DNA of 64,000 nucleotides from Niastella soli. GTDB taxonomy: Bacteria; Bacteroidota; Bacteroidia; Chitinophagales; Chitinophagaceae. The position numbers were made by a program, and so were the translations under genes. Positions within the stretch are counted from its first letter, which is position 1. The number at the start of each line of letters is the position of its first letter. Positions 61,937 to 64,000 of the stretch are shown one piece after another. The notes below the pieces were generated by a model. The model was given only the letters and a program-made list of their open reading frames with translations. It searched no databases and was not told the origin of the DNA. Location of the stretch: the NCBI RefSeq assembly GCF_017742245.1, contig NZ_JAGHKO010000004.1, positions 372,001-436,000 of the forward strand. The letters are read 5' to 3'.

Positions 61937-62881
61937 ATGATGAAAAGCATATTGAGCGTCCGTATTACTTTGTTGCATTGCATATTGGTATTGGTGATAG
62001 TTGCCTGCAACAAGGTTGATCATGCTGAAGATGCTCCCGGGCAAAATCAGAATAATACTACCAATGCAACAGACTCATCGATCACAGATTCAACGTATAC
62101 TATAAACTATCCGCCAGTAAATGTAACAACCTGTCCCAGTGCACCCAATTATGGCGACAGCATTGTTTTTATAAAACCAAAACTTGGCGCCGATTTCATC
62201 TTAGATCCTGTAAACAACAAAGGTACTTCCGGTACGTATTTAAGCTGGCCCGAAGGATTGCAATTGAACCAGAACACGGGAGCGATCAATCTTTCCAAAA
62301 GCGAAACCGGCATCCGGTATAATATAGCATTCATAAAAAAAGGCACCACCGATACCTGCGTAAGCCAACTGATCGTAGGCGGCTTAACCTACCTGGATGG
62401 TATATATATCCTGGACCAGAACGATACCCTCGCGTTGCCCATCTTCAACGCCGACCCGTTTGCGGCTCCGGTTTGTAATACCAGCAACGACACCGATTAT
62501 CCTGATAACAATGGAAATGGCGATAACAAATGTACATTCGATGATGATGCGCCCGGTCAACGCGCCAACGACCAGAAATTACGCGTACGCACAAAAAGCG
62601 GGATCATCAACCTGAAAAGATCAGTCGCTGATGGTCTTTTTGGTAAGAACCCAAAAGACGGTGCCAAAAAAATGTTACAGATCAGGTATGCCTTGAACGA
62701 TGCCAGCCAAAAAGCATCACAAAAGATCTCTGTACAGGTCATTTACTACGATAAAGCATCGAGCATTCCTACAAATTTACAACAGGAAGTAACCACTAAA
62801 CGCGCCAACCTGTTCCAGTATAAAATAGTGAATGGGAAACCCAGGCCACCGTTGTTGATCATTGCAGGCTACACAAAATAA
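61937..62881 (+). CDS. Hypothetical lipoprotein
   Basis: A protein of 314 residues. The signal MMKSILSVRITLLHCILVLVIVACNK has a lipobox VIVAC, so it should be an outer-membrane or periplasmic lipoprotein. An acidic Thr/Asn-rich linker leads to an Ig/cadherin-like region (FILDPVNNKGTSGTYLSWPEGLQLNQNTGAINLSKSETGIRYNIAFIKKGTTDTC), then a domain with TDYPDNNGNGDNKCTFDDDAPG, a calcium-loop-like stretch. The C-terminal 110 residues are basic. Not recognised beyond this. It is the last intact gene before a stretch of gene debris. Confidence 0.82.
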   Translation: MMKSILSVRITLLHCILVLVIVACNKVDHAEDAPGQNQNNTTNATDSSITDSTYTINYPPVNVTTCPSAPNYGDSIVFIKPKLGADFILDPVNNKGTSGTYLSWPEGLQLNQNTGAINLSKSETGIRYNIAFIKKGTTDTCVSQLIVGGLTYLDGIYILDQNDTLALPIFNADPFAAPVCNTSNDTDYPDNNGNGDNKCTFDDDAPGQRANDQKLRVRTKSGIINLKRSVADGLFGKNPKDGAKKMLQIRYALNDASQKASQKISVQVIYYDKASSIPTNLQQEVTTKRANLFQYKIVNGKPRPPLLIIAGYTK

Positions 62882-63010
62882 AACAAGGAGCAAATTGGCT
62901 TTACCTCTTCATTGGCGGAAATATGCGCCAGGTTGAACAAAACCCGCAGATAGTCGGAATTGAAATCACCCGAACGATAATTATTTCTCTGATTGCCTTC
63001 GTCATCCTGA

Positions 63011-63220
63011 ATCTATCTTTTTAAAGGCGCCTGTGGCCTGCTCACATTTCATGATACAGGACGGGTATGGGCAGAAAAGGAAAAAGCCAGTAACTGGCAT
63101 ACCGGCTATGGCGGTGGTATCTTTATTGCGCCTTATAATAAGATCGTAGTGGCAGGGATGCTAACGGCATCAAAAGAAGTAAGTCTGCTTCCAATGATAA
63201 CTTTGGGATTTCAGTTTTAA
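63011..63220 (+). pseudogene. Remnant of an Omp85/surface-antigen (D15)-type barrel C-terminus
   Basis: A frame without a start codon encodes about 69 residues: GACGLLTFHDTGRVWAEKEK, WHTGYGGGIFIAPYNKIVVA and a terminal ITLGFQF ending in Phe, just as the last barrel strands of BamA/surface-antigen proteins do. The upstream 480 residues or more of such a protein are missing, with a stop just before (63008-63010), so it is a truncated relic. Confidence 0.7.
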
Positions 63221-63381
63221 TTATCTATTTCAGCTTTCCTTCAGGATCGTTTCTTTCTTTAACATCTCAATTATTGAATCCAGCACTATAACGGTATAGG
63301 ACCCTCCATTTATACACAACCCGACAGCGTATCACATACGCACATATCATACATCCCTAACGGCTTGTACTCATTTGTATT

Positions 63382-63592
63382 GCCCTGCAACAACATTCTG
63401 TTGCCAATGTAATGCAGCGGATCTCAGGCGTGTCTATTGAACGCAGCAATACCGGCGATGGCCAGCATGCCATTATAAGAGGCATGGATAAAAGATACAA
63501 CACCACACTCGTAAACGGCATCAAGATCCCAAGCCCCGATAACCGTAACCGCTATGTACCTCTGGATATTTTTCCAGCCGAATTATTAGATC
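63382..63592 (+). pseudogene. Remnant of a TonB-dependent receptor plug domain
   Basis: The frame reads ALQQHSVANVMQRISGVSIE, then TGDGQHAIIRGMDKRYNTTL and VPLDIFPAELLD, the diagnostic plug of a TonB receptor of the ..ISGVSIER type. Both sides are lost: the preceding region is non-coding and the homology stops abruptly after AELLD near 63592, though the frame stays open to 63774. There is no barrel, so it is a fragment. It has a separate identity from the receptor at the window start. Confidence 0.75.
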
Positions 63593-63719
63593 CAATAATA
63601 GCGGCCAGTTATCAAAACACCTACCGGGGCAGCAATTCGCAGATCCTGCAACAAAGCGCCACGGTGCATTGCTCAGTTGATCAACAAGTTGTTTTTCCAT
63701 TTCCGTCAAAAGTAAGTTT

Positions 63720-64000
63720 TTATATCTGTTGTCCCGCAGCTGCAATATGCTTCCAGTCAAGCGAAAAAAGGTAGGTCAGTTTCTGGATTAAGTGTGTTAT
63801 GTCGAAGGGCTTTTCTAGGAAAAATGTGGCCCCAAGCTGCTTTGCATCTTCCAGGTGGGTCGGGTCAAGAAGACCGGTAAATATAATGATGGGTACGCTG
63901 CTGTATTGTGGAAGTTTCCGAAGCCTGGTCAGCACCTCCCTGCCACTTATCTGTGGCATGCGCCAATCCAGGACGACCATATCAGGTACGGTCCTGGCAG
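63720..64000 (-). CDS. Response regulator receiver domain, C-terminal part (cut by window end)
   Basis: The frame enters from beyond 64000 and stops at 63720. The visible 93 residues have the phosphoacceptor in VPDMVVLDWRMPQISG, the switch Thr in IIIFTGLLDP and the Lys in FFLEKPFDI, then helix 5 (LIQKLTYLFSLDWKHI). With no output domain after it, it is a single-domain receiver at least at this end. The N-terminal part is unseen, so it could be the tail of a hybrid kinase. Confidence 0.88.
   Translation of the reverse strand, partial: ARTVPDMVVLDWRMPQISGREVLTRLRKLPQYSSVPIIIFTGLLDPTHLEDAKQLGATFFLEKPFDITHLIQKLTYLFSLDWKHIAAAGQQI

Noticed and set aside
62870..63005. A minus-strand frame of about 43 codons with a protein-like composition (GNQRNNYRSGDFNSDYLRVLF)
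   Set aside because: It has no start codon, no known family and stops at both ends. It may be another decayed fragment, but I cannot identify it.
63521..63760. A 79-codon minus-strand ORF
   Set aside because: It is antisense to the TonB-receptor remnant and has no motif, so it is most likely a by-product.
1..64000. CRISPR arrays, tRNA/rRNA genes, prophage or insertion sequence
   Set aside because: No repeat-spacer pattern, cloverleaf, rRNA or transposase sequence was found by reading; a tool search could still find a degenerate one.

Overview
The window looks like a chromosomal segment of a Bacteroidota bacterium, most likely a Chitinophagaceae (Niastella/Chitinophaga-like) soil polysaccharide degrader. 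The signs are a sigma/FecR/SusC-type receptor cascade, type IX secretion C-terminal sorting domains of both kinds, several secreted glycan-active enzymes, a fused CcoN-CcoO cbb3 oxidase, and promoters with the TAnnTTTG-like -7 element instead of sigma-70 boxes. I saw no rRNA, tRNA, CRISPR array or intact insertion sequence.

Layout. 0-4.5 kb: TonB receptor (cut by the window start), FecR anti-sigma and ECF sigma factor, then a GxGYxYP-type putative glycoside hydrolase. 4.8-16 kb: AraC regulator with an alpha/beta hydrolase, the modABC molybdate importer, a small membrane-protein/lipoprotein pair, a RibD-type reductase, a sialate O-acetylesterase whose signal peptide lies behind a non-ATG start, and a CheB-CheR-PAS-histidine kinase with a response regulator. 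16-29 kb: an accessory stress-type island holding two paralogous AraC-like regulators, a B12 radical SAM/desaturase operon, a Na+/H+ antiporter, AI-2E-type and BrkB-type membrane proteins, an RRM protein, and many small secreted, membrane or stress proteins. 29-37 kb: S41 peptidase, GH65, patatin, a 900-residue PKD/CHU_C secreted protein, a lipoprotein and a GH43 enzyme. 38-53 kb: microaerobic/nitrosative physiology, with ric and a histidine kinase, the complete cbb3 oxidase operon (ccoI-S-NO-Q-P-G-H plus a SafE-like protein), a receiver-CRP fusion regulator and hemN. 52.7-64 kb: a prolyl-hydroxylase/WD40 fusion, a CoA-transferase, YceI, cupin, SGNH, DoxX and AhpD-like proteins, a type IX-secreted SBBP-repeat protein, a lipoprotein, and a terminal stretch of gene debris (Omp85-like and TonB-receptor fragments) before a response regulator cut by the window end.

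The main result is a repeated promoter architecture seen ten times between 19.48 and 28.93 kb and recognised nowhere else in the window. It has a GTGTGAATnnTRTAAY box, a second RTAAY exactly 21 bp (two helical turns) further on, and a yTTTG/A -7-like box whose last base is 65-66 nt from the first base of the element. The 21-bp direct repeat is the geometry expected of AraC-family activators, and two AraC-like paralogues lie in the same stretch. The elements precede the desaturase/radical SAM operon, eight small stress or secreted protein transcription units, and two places with no gene but with hairpins, which are candidate small RNAs. A second, weaker regulon is suggested by TGA-N6-TCA palindromes before ric, ccoS, ccoI and the receiver-CRP gene, and hemN.
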